A model generated the notes under the pieces. That model saw only the letters and a program-made list of their open reading frames with translations. It was not told where the DNA came from and made no database searches. Shown here in pieces: positions 7,310 to 12,862 of a stretch of 12,862 nucleotides of DNA. The position numbers and the translations under genes were made by a program. The first letter of the stretch is position 1. Each line of letters opens with the position of its first letter. The stretch is taken from contig CAILKC010000804.1 in NCBI GenBank assembly GCA_903834675.1, positions 1-12,862 of the forward strand, read 5' to 3'. The stretch comes from an uncultured Victivallales bacterium (lineage in GTDB: Bacteria > Verrucomicrobiota > Lentisphaeria > Oligosphaerales > JAFGRS01).

Positions 7310-8806
7310 TCAGGTGGCGCGGTAGTTGGGTGCGTCCTTGGTTACGGTAACGTCGTGAGGATGGGCCTCCTGGCGGCCAGCGGGGGTAACCCGGACCATT
7401 TTGGCCTTGGCTTGGAGTTCCGGGATGGAGCGTGCGCCACAGTAGCCGAGCGAGAAGCGCAAGCCGCCGACGAACTGGTGGAGGACATCCGCAAGCGGTC
7501 CGCGGTAGGGGATCATCCCTTCGATGCCTTGCGGGACGAGTTTTTCGTGATTTTCCACATCGCCCTGGCTGTAGCGTTCGCGGCTGCCGCGACCGGCCTT
7601 CATGGCATCGAGGCTGCCCATGCCGCGGTAGACGACGTAGGTACGGCCCTGGTGCAAGATGCGTTCACCCGGGCATTCCTCGGTGCCAGCGAGAGCCGCG
7701 CCCATCATGACGCAGGAGGCGCCGACGGCGATGGCCTTGGCCGCGTCGCCGGAGTAGGAGACGCCGCCATCGGCGATGATCGGCACCGCTCCGGCCACGG
7801 CTTTAGCGGCCTGGTAGACGGCAGTGAGTTGGGGGATGCCAACGCCAGCAACGACGCGGGTGGTGCAGATGGAGCCGGGGCCGATGCCGACTTTGACGGC
7901 GTCCGCGCCGGCCCTGACCAGGTCAGCGGCTCCTTCGGCGGTGCCGACATTTCCCGCGACCACATCGACGGCGGGGTAGCGTTGTTTGAGCATTTTGACG
8001 GTCTCGATAACGCTTTTCGAGTGCCCGTGAGCCGTATCGACGACGAGGGCATCGACCTCGGCCTTGATCAGGGCCTCGATGCGGGCTTCGTCGTTGGGGC
8101 CGATGGCGGCGGCGACGCGGAGGCGGTGCTGGGCGTCGCGGTTGAATTCCGGCTCCATGTTATCAATAAGGCTACGCAAGTCGTTGAAGCTGAATAGTCC
8201 GAGCAGGCGAAGAGAGGCATCCACGATGGGGAGTTTGCCGACCTTACGTTCCATCATAACCTGAAAGGCCTCAGTCATGGAGGTACCCGGGCCGACGACG
8301 ATGGGATTCTTGGTCATGACGGACTCGACGGGGACGTTGTAGTCGGTCAGGAACTTCATATCGCGGGCGGTGAGGATGCCGACCAATCGGTCACTACGGT
8401 CGAGGATGGGGAAGCCGCTGAAGGTGTACTTTCGGGCAGCCTTAACGGTGAGGAGATCAGAGACCTTCATATCACTGTAGAACACCACGGGCGAAGAGAT
8501 GAGGCCATTGAGGTAGTGCTTGACGCAGGCGACTTCGTCGGCCTGCGCTTCGGGGCTCAGGTTTTTGTGAATGACGCCGATCCCGCCGAGTTTAGCGATG
8601 GCAATGGCGAGGCGGCTCTCGGTGACGGTGTCCATCGCGGCGCTGACGAAGGGGCTATTGAGGCTGATGCGGCGGGAGAAGCGGGTGGTGACGTCAGTTT
8701 CGGCGGGCATGAAGTCCGCGTACTGGGTGACGAGGGAGACATCGTCAAAGGTCAAGCCTGTGCTGCCGGCTTCGGCAATGAAGGCATCAAGGTAGGGATT
8801 GCCCAT
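7310..8806 (-). CDS. guaB: IMP dehydrogenase GuaB
   Basis: GuaB oxidises IMP to XMP with NAD+, the committed step of GMP synthesis, in the cytoplasm. The 498-residue length is normal for the bacterial enzyme. The N-terminus TFDDVSLV is typical. Two CBS domains interrupt the barrel at about 100-215. The catalytic cysteine is C314 in GPGSICTTR. The NAD-site aspartate lies in VVDTAHGHS (D257), the phosphate loop includes IADGG, and the mobile flap carries the catalytic R411-Y412 pair in GSRERYSQ. All key residues are present. The ATG follows an AGAGGTG ribosome site with 7-nt spacing. It lies 63 bp after khpB. guaA is not in this window. Confidence 0.98.
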   Translation of the reverse strand: MGNPYLDAFIAEAGSTGLTFDDVSLVTQYADFMPAETDVTTRFSRRISLNSPFVSAAMDTVTESRLAIAIAKLGGIGVIHKNLSPEAQADEVACVKHYLNGLISSPVVFYSDMKVSDLLTVKAARKYTFSGFPILDRSDRLVGILTARDMKFLTDYNVPVESVMTKNPIVVGPGTSMTEAFQVMMERKVGKLPIVDASLRLLGLFSFNDLRSLIDNMEPEFNRDAQHRLRVAAAIGPNDEARIEALIKAEVDALVVDTAHGHSKSVIETVKMLKQRYPAVDVVAGNVGTAEGAADLVRAGADAVKVGIGPGSICTTRVVAGVGIPQLTAVYQAAKAVAGAVPIIADGGVSYSGDAAKAIAVGASCVMMGAALAGTEECPGERILHQGRTYVVYRGMGSLDAMKAGRGSRERYSQGDVENHEKLVPQGIEGMIPYRGPLADVLHQFVGGLRFSLGYCGARSIPELQAKAKMVRVTPAGRQEAHPHDVTVTKDAPNYRAT

Positions 8807-8848
8807 GAGGATGCACCTCTATCGTTCCGTATGCTGGCGTGGGAACTG

Positions 8849-8867
8849 TACCCCGAGGGTCGGGGTA
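8849..8867 (-). terminator. Hairpin directly after the khpB stop
   Basis: TACCCCGA and TCGGGGTA form a perfect 8-bp stem around a 3-nt loop, starting 2 nt past the khpB stop codon. On the minus strand no run of T follows, so it is not a standard Rho-independent terminator. It may instead protect the 3' end of the transcript or separate khpB from guaB. Confidence 0.4.
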
Positions 8868-8869
8868 GG

Positions 8870-9394
8870 TCAAGCTTCTTTGCGCTTGGCGAGGCGTACG
8901 ATGACGCACTTGCAGCCATTCTGGTCAGGTTCTTCGCTTTCGGTTTCGATATCGTGATCGGCGCGCAGCGCCATATGGACGATGCGGCGTTCGGCGGCTG
9001 AGAGGGGGCCGGTCTTCTTGGTTTCGCCCCAGCGTTTGACTTCTTTAGCGATGTCCTCGGCCAGTCCGCGGAGGCGCTCTTCGTCGACATTGGTACGGTT
9101 ACCGCGGCGGGATTCAGCCCCGGGTTCGCGGGGGTTGCGGTAGCCATCGATGCTGATCTGCACGGTCGGGCCTTCGCCGTGCTGTTTGCGCAGCATGCGG
9201 TCGAGCAGCAGTTCGAGGGCCTGGAGGCAGTGGCCTTTGCGCCCGATGAGTCGGCCGGCATCTTCGGTCTTGAGGGTGAGGATGAGGGTGTCTTCGGCCT
9301 CCTCGGTGCCCACTTCGGCGCGGAAGCCGAGTAGTGCCACCATACGAGAGAGGCGCTCGATGCTGTCCTGGCGGATGGATTCGTCTATGGCCAT
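8870..9394 (-). CDS. khpB: KhpB (Jag-like) KH-R3H RNA-binding protein
   Basis: KhpB/Jag proteins bind RNA in the cytoplasm and act with KhpA in post-transcriptional control in Gram-positive bacteria. This 174-residue version has a KH domain with the GXXG loop in GRLIGRKGHCL (47-57). The SISIDGYR-like segment VQISIDGYRNPRE ends that domain. An R3H domain carries the signature R136-xxx-H140 in AERRIVHMAL. The N-terminal Jag-N domain found in many homologues is absent. A GTG codon at 9400 is in frame, but the AAGGAG at 9403-9408 is 2 nt from it and 8 nt from the ATG at 9394, so I chose the ATG. Position after yidC is the usual one for this gene, though the spacing of 249 bp here is large. Its RNA targets are unknown. 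Confidence 0.93.
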   Translation of the reverse strand: MAIDESIRQDSIERLSRMVALLGFRAEVGTEEAEDTLILTLKTEDAGRLIGRKGHCLQALELLLDRMLRKQHGEGPTVQISIDGYRNPREPGAESRRGNRTNVDEERLRGLAEDIAKEVKRWGETKKTGPLSAAERRIVHMALRADHDIETESEEPDQNGCKCVIVRLAKRKEA

Positions 9395-9402
9395 GTACAC
9401 AT

Positions 9403-9408
9403 CTCCTT
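9403..9408 (-). promoter_or_regulatory. Ribosome-binding site that fixes the khpB start
   Basis: AAGGAG on the minus strand is 8 nt before the ATG at 9394 and only 2 nt before the in-frame GTG at 9400. The ATG is therefore the better start. Confidence 0.7.
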
Positions 9409-9490
9409 GGTTGGGCCTGGCGGGCGCGGCGGCGGGCCGGGCGTCTGGCGGGGTGCGCTAGGCTCGGGGCCGGCCAGGGTCATCCCTAAC

Positions 9491-9625
9491 GTGTCGTCCG
9501 CTTGAAACGTTGTCTTTCGCCCGGGCGAAGACAAGGCGGCACGCGAGGCCGCTCGCCCTGCACGAGGCTGCCGGGCAGCCTCGGCAGGACACGGTACAGG
9601 GAACAAGGGATTTGCCGGACGACAC
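9491..9625. other. Candidate multi-branched structured element between yidC and khpB
   Basis: A perfect 10-bp inverted repeat, GTGTCGTCCG (9491-9500) and CGGACGACAC (9616-9625), closes a 135-nt region. CTTG (9501-9504) can also pair with CAAG (9604-9607), extending that helix past an 8-nt bulge. Inside lie three separate hairpins. The first, 9510-9534, has TTGTCTT...AAGACAA arms, one bulged T and a CCCGGG centre. The second, GCGAG/CTCGC, is at 9543-9556. The third, 9563-9583, has CGAGGCTGCC/GGCAGCCTCG arms, extended by CCTG/CAGG. Such a closed multi-helix layout suits a structured RNA or leader of khpB, or a small palindromic mobile element. I see no flanking duplication. Pairing was read by eye and no energy was computed. 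The rest of the 249-bp gap shows nothing I recognise. Confidence 0.42.
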
Positions 9626-9643
9626 ACGAGGGTTGGTTCTCGT

Positions 9644-11473
9644 TTACGCGGCGGCCGGGGTTCTTGGGGCGGTCGCCAGTTTGCCATCTGCTTTGCGGTT
9701 CAGGTGATTGGTCAAGAGCATCTGGACGATACTCAGGATTTGGCTGACGGTCCAGTACAGGGTCAAGCCGGAGGGCATGCTGTAGAAGAGGAAGATGAAG
9801 AAAATGCTCATGAAGTTCATCATCCGTTGCTGCTGCGGGTCGCCGATCGAGGGGGTGAGCCTCTGCTGCAGCAGCATGGTCAGGCCCATGAGGATAGCGA
9901 GGGGGCGGATAGGCAGGCCGAAGACATCGTCGGGCATGCTGAGGTCGGCGGACCAGAGGAAGCTCGCGTGGCGCAATTCGATAGCGCCCCTGAAGGTGAC
10001 GAATAAGGCGAAGAAGACCGGGAGTTGCAGGAGCATGGGCAGGCAGCCGCCGAACTGGCTAACCTTGTTTTCCTTGAACATTTCGGACTGTTTGCGGTAG
10101 AGTTTTTGCGGGTCGTCCTTGTACTTCTCGCGGATTTCCTTCAACTGTGGCTGGAGTTCCTGCATTTTGCGCATGGAGTTAGTGTAGTGATGAGTGAGGG
10201 GCCAGAAGACGATTTTGACGGCGAAGGTAATGATTATGATCGCCAAGCCGTATCCCCAACTGACGCCAGAGACCTGATGGAGCCAGATGAGGAGGTTGAG
10301 GAGCCAGCGGGTAAGGACGCCCATCCAGGCGGGGTTCCAGAACATAAAAGAGTCCATGCCGACGACGGTTTCGAGGCGACCGCCGACCTTCTGGAGCAGG
10401 CCGTAGTCTTTGGGGGTAGCGAGGCCGGTGAAGGAGAGGACGCTTTCATTGCCGGGGCCGAGGGTGCGGGTGGGCAGCAGAGCGCGGGCCTGGCACCAGG
10501 TATGAGCGACCGGCTTGTCGGAGGCGGCGCCGACCTGGACGGAACGCAGGTCGAACTGGCAACCGGAGAAGAGCGCCTCGTCGTCGACCTGTCCGGCGAT
10601 GACGGTCAGCATGAAGTACTGGCTTTGGACGGCCAGCCACTTGGCGGGGCGGGTTTCCAGCTCACGGTCGAGGCCTTTACGCAGGAGCTTGGCGATCTGC
10701 TTAGCGGTGTAGGCTTTGGGCCGGTTGAGGTCGGTGAAGGCGACGGTAACGGAGCTTTGGACACTGCCGGAGGCGGCAGCGCGGGCCGACTCGTTGGGCG
10801 GCATAGCGCCCGCCTCGAGGGCGAGGCCTTGGAGGCGGATGGCATCAGGACCGGCGTTGCGGAAGCGGACCGTATAGCGGATCTGGTAGGGGGTAGCGCC
10901 GAGTATTTCCCAGCGTTCGCTGAGGACGAGGCCAGCGGCGGCCTGGCGGCGGATCTCGAGGGTGTCAGGGGTAGCGTCGACCACTACGGCGGGGCCCATT
11001 TCGAAGCCGGCGGCACGCAGGTTAAGGGCGAGGAACGGGTACTCGCTGCGGCTCATGGTGATGGGTTGTCGGAGGCTGGCGTCAGGCGCGACATCGCGAG
11101 CATACTGGCTCAGCGTGACGTTGGTCACGCCGCCGCCGGCGGGGTCGACATCGGCAGTAAGCAGAGCCTGTTTGTCGGGGGAGATCAAGCGGACGGGGGC
11201 GGCGCTGGGGGGTTCCCAGGGCAGGCGTCTGGCATCGTTTTCCGCGGACACAGGGGCGGTAGAAGACGGGGCTGGAGGGCTGACGGCAGGGGGGGCGTCA
11301 CTGGCCGCGAGAGGCTGGGATGGGGAGGGAGCAGCCGGGGAAGCGGCTTGGCTAGTCTCTGGCGCGGGCGTGCCAGGTCGCTGGAAGCCCAGGGCGTCGA
11401 GAATCCGGCCCCAGGACAAGAGCAAGAGGACACAGACGGCGACACCGATGATGGTAACCTTGTCGTACTTCAT
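9644..11473 (-). CDS. yidC: Membrane protein insertase YidC
   Basis: YidC inserts and folds proteins in the cytoplasmic membrane, alone or with SecYEG. The 609-residue length and layout are those of the Gram-negative type. A first membrane segment (about 6-24) and a Pro/Ala/Ser-rich linker (about 32-78) precede a large periplasmic beta domain (about 85-370). The conserved C-terminal insertase core of several membrane segments spans about 385-590. The core shows WGYGLAIIIITFAVKIVFWPLTH, the cytoplasmic hairpin MQELQPQLKEIREKYKDDPQKL and GGCLPMLLQLPVFFALF. The groove charge that is Arg in E. coli (R366) is Lys here (TFAVKIVFWPLT), so the positive charge is kept. The start ATG overlaps the yidD stop as ATGA, implying coupled translation. 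The C-terminal tail is short, and I see no long ribosome-binding extension. Confidence 0.98.
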   Translation of the reverse strand: MKYDKVTIIGVAVCVLLLLSWGRILDALGFQRPGTPAPETSQAASPAAPSPSQPLAASDAPPAVSPPAPSSTAPVSAENDARRLPWEPPSAAPVRLISPDKQALLTADVDPAGGGVTNVTLSQYARDVAPDASLRQPITMSRSEYPFLALNLRAAGFEMGPAVVVDATPDTLEIRRQAAAGLVLSERWEILGATPYQIRYTVRFRNAGPDAIRLQGLALEAGAMPPNESARAAASGSVQSSVTVAFTDLNRPKAYTAKQIAKLLRKGLDRELETRPAKWLAVQSQYFMLTVIAGQVDDEALFSGCQFDLRSVQVGAASDKPVAHTWCQARALLPTRTLGPGNESVLSFTGLATPKDYGLLQKVGGRLETVVGMDSFMFWNPAWMGVLTRWLLNLLIWLHQVSGVSWGYGLAIIIITFAVKIVFWPLTHHYTNSMRKMQELQPQLKEIREKYKDDPQKLYRKQSEMFKENKVSQFGGCLPMLLQLPVFFALFVTFRGAIELRHASFLWSADLSMPDDVFGLPIRPLAILMGLTMLLQQRLTPSIGDPQQQRMMNFMSIFFIFLFYSMPSGLTLYWTVSQILSIVQMLLTNHLNRKADGKLATAPRTPAAA

Positions 11474-11763
11474 GAGATCATGGGCTTCCCAGACTCGCTA
11501 TGGGTATGTGGGGCAGGGGTCGACCGGCGTGGGGTCGGCAGCGGATCGTAGACCGCACCGCGGTAGAACGGGTGGCAGCGGCAGATTCGCAGGAGGGCCA
11601 AGCGAGCGCCGCCGAGCAGGCCGAAGGAGAGGATCGCCTGGCGGGCATACTCCGAGCAGGAGGGCTGAAAGCGGCAGCAAGCCGGCTTGAGGCGGCTCAG
11701 GCAGAGCTGGTAAGCGCGGACGAGGCCGACGGCAAGGGTGGTTGTCAGGGGGGTTGTGGCCAT
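11470..11763 (-). CDS. yidD: Membrane protein insertion efficiency factor YidD
   Basis: YidD is a small membrane-associated protein that aids YidC-dependent insertion. This 97-residue protein has the family signature: CRFQPSCSEYARQAI followed by the R...CHPF element in LLRICRCHPFYRGAVYDPLP. The N-terminal stretch (TTTLAVGLVRAYQLCLS) is the usual amphipathic or hydrophobic helix. It ends with a proline-rich tail that seems unconserved. I chose the ATG at 11763; a TTG 12 bp upstream (11775) would add four residues, and neither has a clear ribosome site. The stop overlaps the yidC start by 4 bases. It lies 43 bp after rnpA in the conserved cluster order. Confidence 0.94.
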   Translation of the reverse strand: MATTPLTTTLAVGLVRAYQLCLSRLKPACCRFQPSCSEYARQAILSFGLLGGARLALLRICRCHPFYRGAVYDPLPTPRRSTPAPHTHSESGKPMIS

Positions 11764-11806
11764 GAGGCACTTCAAGCGCAGCTCGGGCGCGGTCAGACAT
11801 TCCTAA

Positions 11807-12301
11807 TCATCCCAGCAGTCCGATTCGGCGGCAGAGGTCACGCACATCGGCAAGCACGTCCTGCATGCGGGCTTTCTGGAGGGGCCGCCTTGGGATCAGC
11901 ACCAGCCAGGCCGGCGGCAGTTCCGCGACGGTCTGTCGATACGCCTCTCGAAGCAGGCGTCTGGCGCGATTCCGGACGACGGCTTTGGGGCTGTAGCGTC
12001 TGGAGACGACGAACGCGACCCGGCGCGCGGTATCGGGTGGAGGCCAGACAGCCGAGACGACGCACAGGGGGCTGGCGTCGCGTCGGCCATGCTGGCGCAC
12101 GCAGTCCAAGTGGGCACGGGTGCGCAAGCGTGTCTGCGAGCAGAGTCGGTGCCGGCGAGGCGGTTTGGGGTCCCGGTTACCGTTAGCAGCCACACTGCTG
12201 GGAGGGAGAGCGGTCATCGGTTCGGGCTGCAGGCCCCCGGCAGCGGGCAGGTCCACTCTGGGCGTCCGGGCGGACGTGTTGCCGGCACTCTCCAGGCTCA
12301 C
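11807..12301 (-). CDS. rnpA: Ribonuclease P protein component with N-terminal extension
   Basis: RnpA is the protein subunit of RNase P and helps the catalytic RNA bind and trim the 5' ends of precursor tRNAs. The core is clear: [11 protein letters not shown] (about 58-68), [28 protein letters not shown] (about 95-122) with the RNR motif, and a C-terminal helix ending RDLCRRIGL. From the GTG at 12301 the protein has 164 residues, with an unrelated-looking Pro/Ala-rich stretch of about 45 residues before the core. That GTG overlaps the rpmH stop as GTGA, the pattern of coupled translation. An internal ATG at 12217 would give 136 residues, closer to the family norm, but has no clear ribosome site. 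The end and identity are firm; the start is uncertain. Confidence 0.9.
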   Translation of the reverse strand: MSLESAGNTSARTPRVDLPAAGGLQPEPMTALPPSSVAANGNRDPKPPRRHRLCSQTRLRTRAHLDCVRQHGRRDASPLCVVSAVWPPPDTARRVAFVVSRRYSPKAVVRNRARRLLREAYRQTVAELPPAWLVLIPRRPLQKARMQDVLADVRDLCRRIGLLG

Positions 12302-12432
12302 GCCGACAGACGCTCACGGCCCTTACGGCGGCGGGCGCGCAGTATATGACGTCCGCCGCGCGTCGCCATACGAGCGCGGAAACCCAGTCTGCGTTTACGG
12401 ACCCGATTGGACGGCTGGAATGTTCTCTTCAT
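12298..12432 (-). CDS. rpmH: 50S ribosomal protein L34
   Basis: L34 is a small, highly basic protein of the large ribosomal subunit. The 44-residue product begins [20 protein letters not shown] and continues with [19 protein letters not shown], matching the family almost end to end. The ATG at 12432 has a good AGGAAGG ribosome site 8 nt upstream. The stop TGA overlaps the rnpA GTG start. It opens the rpmH-rnpA-yidD-yidC cluster, which in many bacteria lies near dnaA and the replication origin, but neither is visible before the window ends. Confidence 0.98.
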   Translation of the reverse strand: MKRTFQPSNRVRKRRLGFRARMATRGGRHILRARRRKGRERLSA

Positions 12433-12561
12433 GCGATCTGCCTTCCTCTATGGCTCTGAGGTTGTTGCTGTTCCGGCACCGTCACAGCGGCCGGCAGGGG
12501 CCGTCGACGGTTCGCCCAACGGATGCACAGTAAGACCCGTCGGCAAGAAATCGTGATGGGG

Positions 12562-12570
12562 AATATAGCA
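12562..12570 (-). promoter_or_regulatory. Candidate extended -10 promoter for rpmH
   Basis: TGCTATATT on the minus strand fits an extended -10 element (TGn plus TATAAT with one mismatch). It lies about 130 bp before the rpmH start. The sequence at the expected -35 position (CTGGCG) is a poor match, so the extended -10 would have to carry recognition. It is an AT-rich island in a very GC-rich gap, which helps, but the evidence is weak. Confidence 0.38.
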
Positions 12571-12603
12571 CGGGGTCTTGCCGCCGCCAGTCGATCACGG
12601 TCC

Positions 12604-12631
12604 GAGTTCAGAGTTCAGGGTTCAGGGTTCA
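12604..12631. repeat. Telomere-like heptamer repeat (GAGTTCA)2(GGGTTCA)2
   Basis: Four tandem 7-bp units. Another GGGTTCA stands at 12854-12860, where the window ends, and may begin a second array. The 12433-12862 stretch holds no gene I can support. Confidence 0.85.
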
Positions 12632-12719
12632 GCCCAGTCCCCGGCTGCGGCCGGACATACCGGAATGGGACTTGCCGACGCGGGTCCCATCCGATCCGGC
12701 CGGGACGTGGCGGATCGCC

Positions 12720-12804
12720 TGGAGGGCGGCCCTGCGTGGCCGCCGCGGCGCCGACGCAGCGGCGCCCTCCAACGCCCTTCGTCCGCCGCGGCGGACGAGG
12801 GGCG
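12720..12804. repeat. Pair of REP-like GC-rich palindromes
   Basis: The first palindrome, 12720-12771, has 18-bp arms (GGAGGGCGGCCCTGCGT type) with two mismatches around a GC-rich centre. The second, 12773-12804, contains a perfect 20-bp core at 12779-12798 (TCGTCCGCC...GGCGGACGA), extended on each side by CGCCC/GGGCG after one mismatch. They sit one base apart. A weaker inverted repeat, ATGGGAC/GTCCCAT, lies at 12665-12690, and CGGAATGGGA occurs at both 12661-12670 and 12803-12812. No transposase is visible. Confidence 0.75.
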
Positions 12805-12862
12805 GAATGGGAAGCGCCTGGTGTCCTAAGAGGTTGCTGCAAGTCTCATACAAGGGTTCAGA

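Noticed and set aside
9510..9534. Hairpin as a Rho-independent terminator of yidC
   Set aside because: On the minus strand it is followed only by CGTTTC, not a proper T run; it fits better as one arm of the larger structure.
9385..9687. 100-codon minus-strand frame between yidC and khpB
   Set aside because: It overlaps the ends of both genes in another frame, is Pro/Arg-rich like random GC-rich translation, and crosses the hairpins.
10025..11551. Long plus-strand open frame of 508 codons opposite yidC
   Set aside because: It is antisense to a complete, well-conserved yidC. Long antisense frames are expected in GC-rich genes, and the product is a Gly/Asp/Glu-rich string without recognisable domains. 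The same holds for the plus-strand frames at 728-1525, 1383-2726, 3198-3986, 4026-4853, 6069-6992 and 6983-8197.
12433..12862. dnaA gene or an oriC with DnaA boxes to the right of rpmH
   Set aside because: No dnaA reading frame and no TTATCCACA-type boxes are visible; the small open frames there look like chance.

Overview
The window is a GC-rich bacterial chromosome segment in which every gene I can support lies on the minus strand, so transcription runs from high to low coordinates. The best lineage clue is a four-gene block whose order and sequence match the Amuc_1102-1101-1100-1099 pilus-like locus of Akkermansia muciniphila. The downstream partner Amuc_1098 (a PilQ-like outer-membrane protein) would lie beyond the left edge if it is conserved. 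This points to the PVC superphylum, most likely Verrucomicrobiota or Kiritimatiellota. The sequence does not allow a genus call.

Reading in the direction of transcription, the right end (12862-12433) has no gene. It holds a telomere-like heptamer repeat, two large GC-rich palindromes and a possible promoter. Then comes the classic rpmH-rnpA-yidD-yidC cluster (12432-9644): ribosomal protein L34, the RNase P protein, the YidD membrane-insertion factor and the YidC insertase. rpmH/rnpA and yidD/yidC each overlap by 4 bases. A 249-base gap follows, with an unexplained 135-base multi-branched inverted-repeat structure. Next are khpB (jag, a KH-R3H RNA-binding protein) and guaB (IMP dehydrogenase). 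The guaB-floA gap is almost filled by four copies of a 65-bp hairpin repeat that ends next to the floA ribosome-binding site. floA encodes a flotillin-like membrane-microdomain protein. Just past its stop lies a 258-bp MITE-like element with near-terminal inverted repeats and an 11-bp flanking duplication.

The left half (5572-338) is the pilus-like operon: a secreted Amuc_1102-like protein, a PilM-PilN-type fusion (Amuc_1101-like), an Amuc_1100-like single-pass protein and an Amuc_1099-like single-pass protein. By analogy with type IV pilus machines, the cytoplasmic PilM domain would anchor an inner-membrane platform built from the single-pass proteins. Three consecutive members carry similar Met/Gly/Pro-rich tracts. 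The operon is followed by four copies of a 66-bp hairpin repeat that is related in sequence and folding to the 65-bp repeat near floA.

The points most worth a second look are the two covarying tandem-hairpin arrays, the MITE-like element, the branched structure between yidC and khpB, and the shared Met/Gly-rich tracts in the pilus-like proteins.
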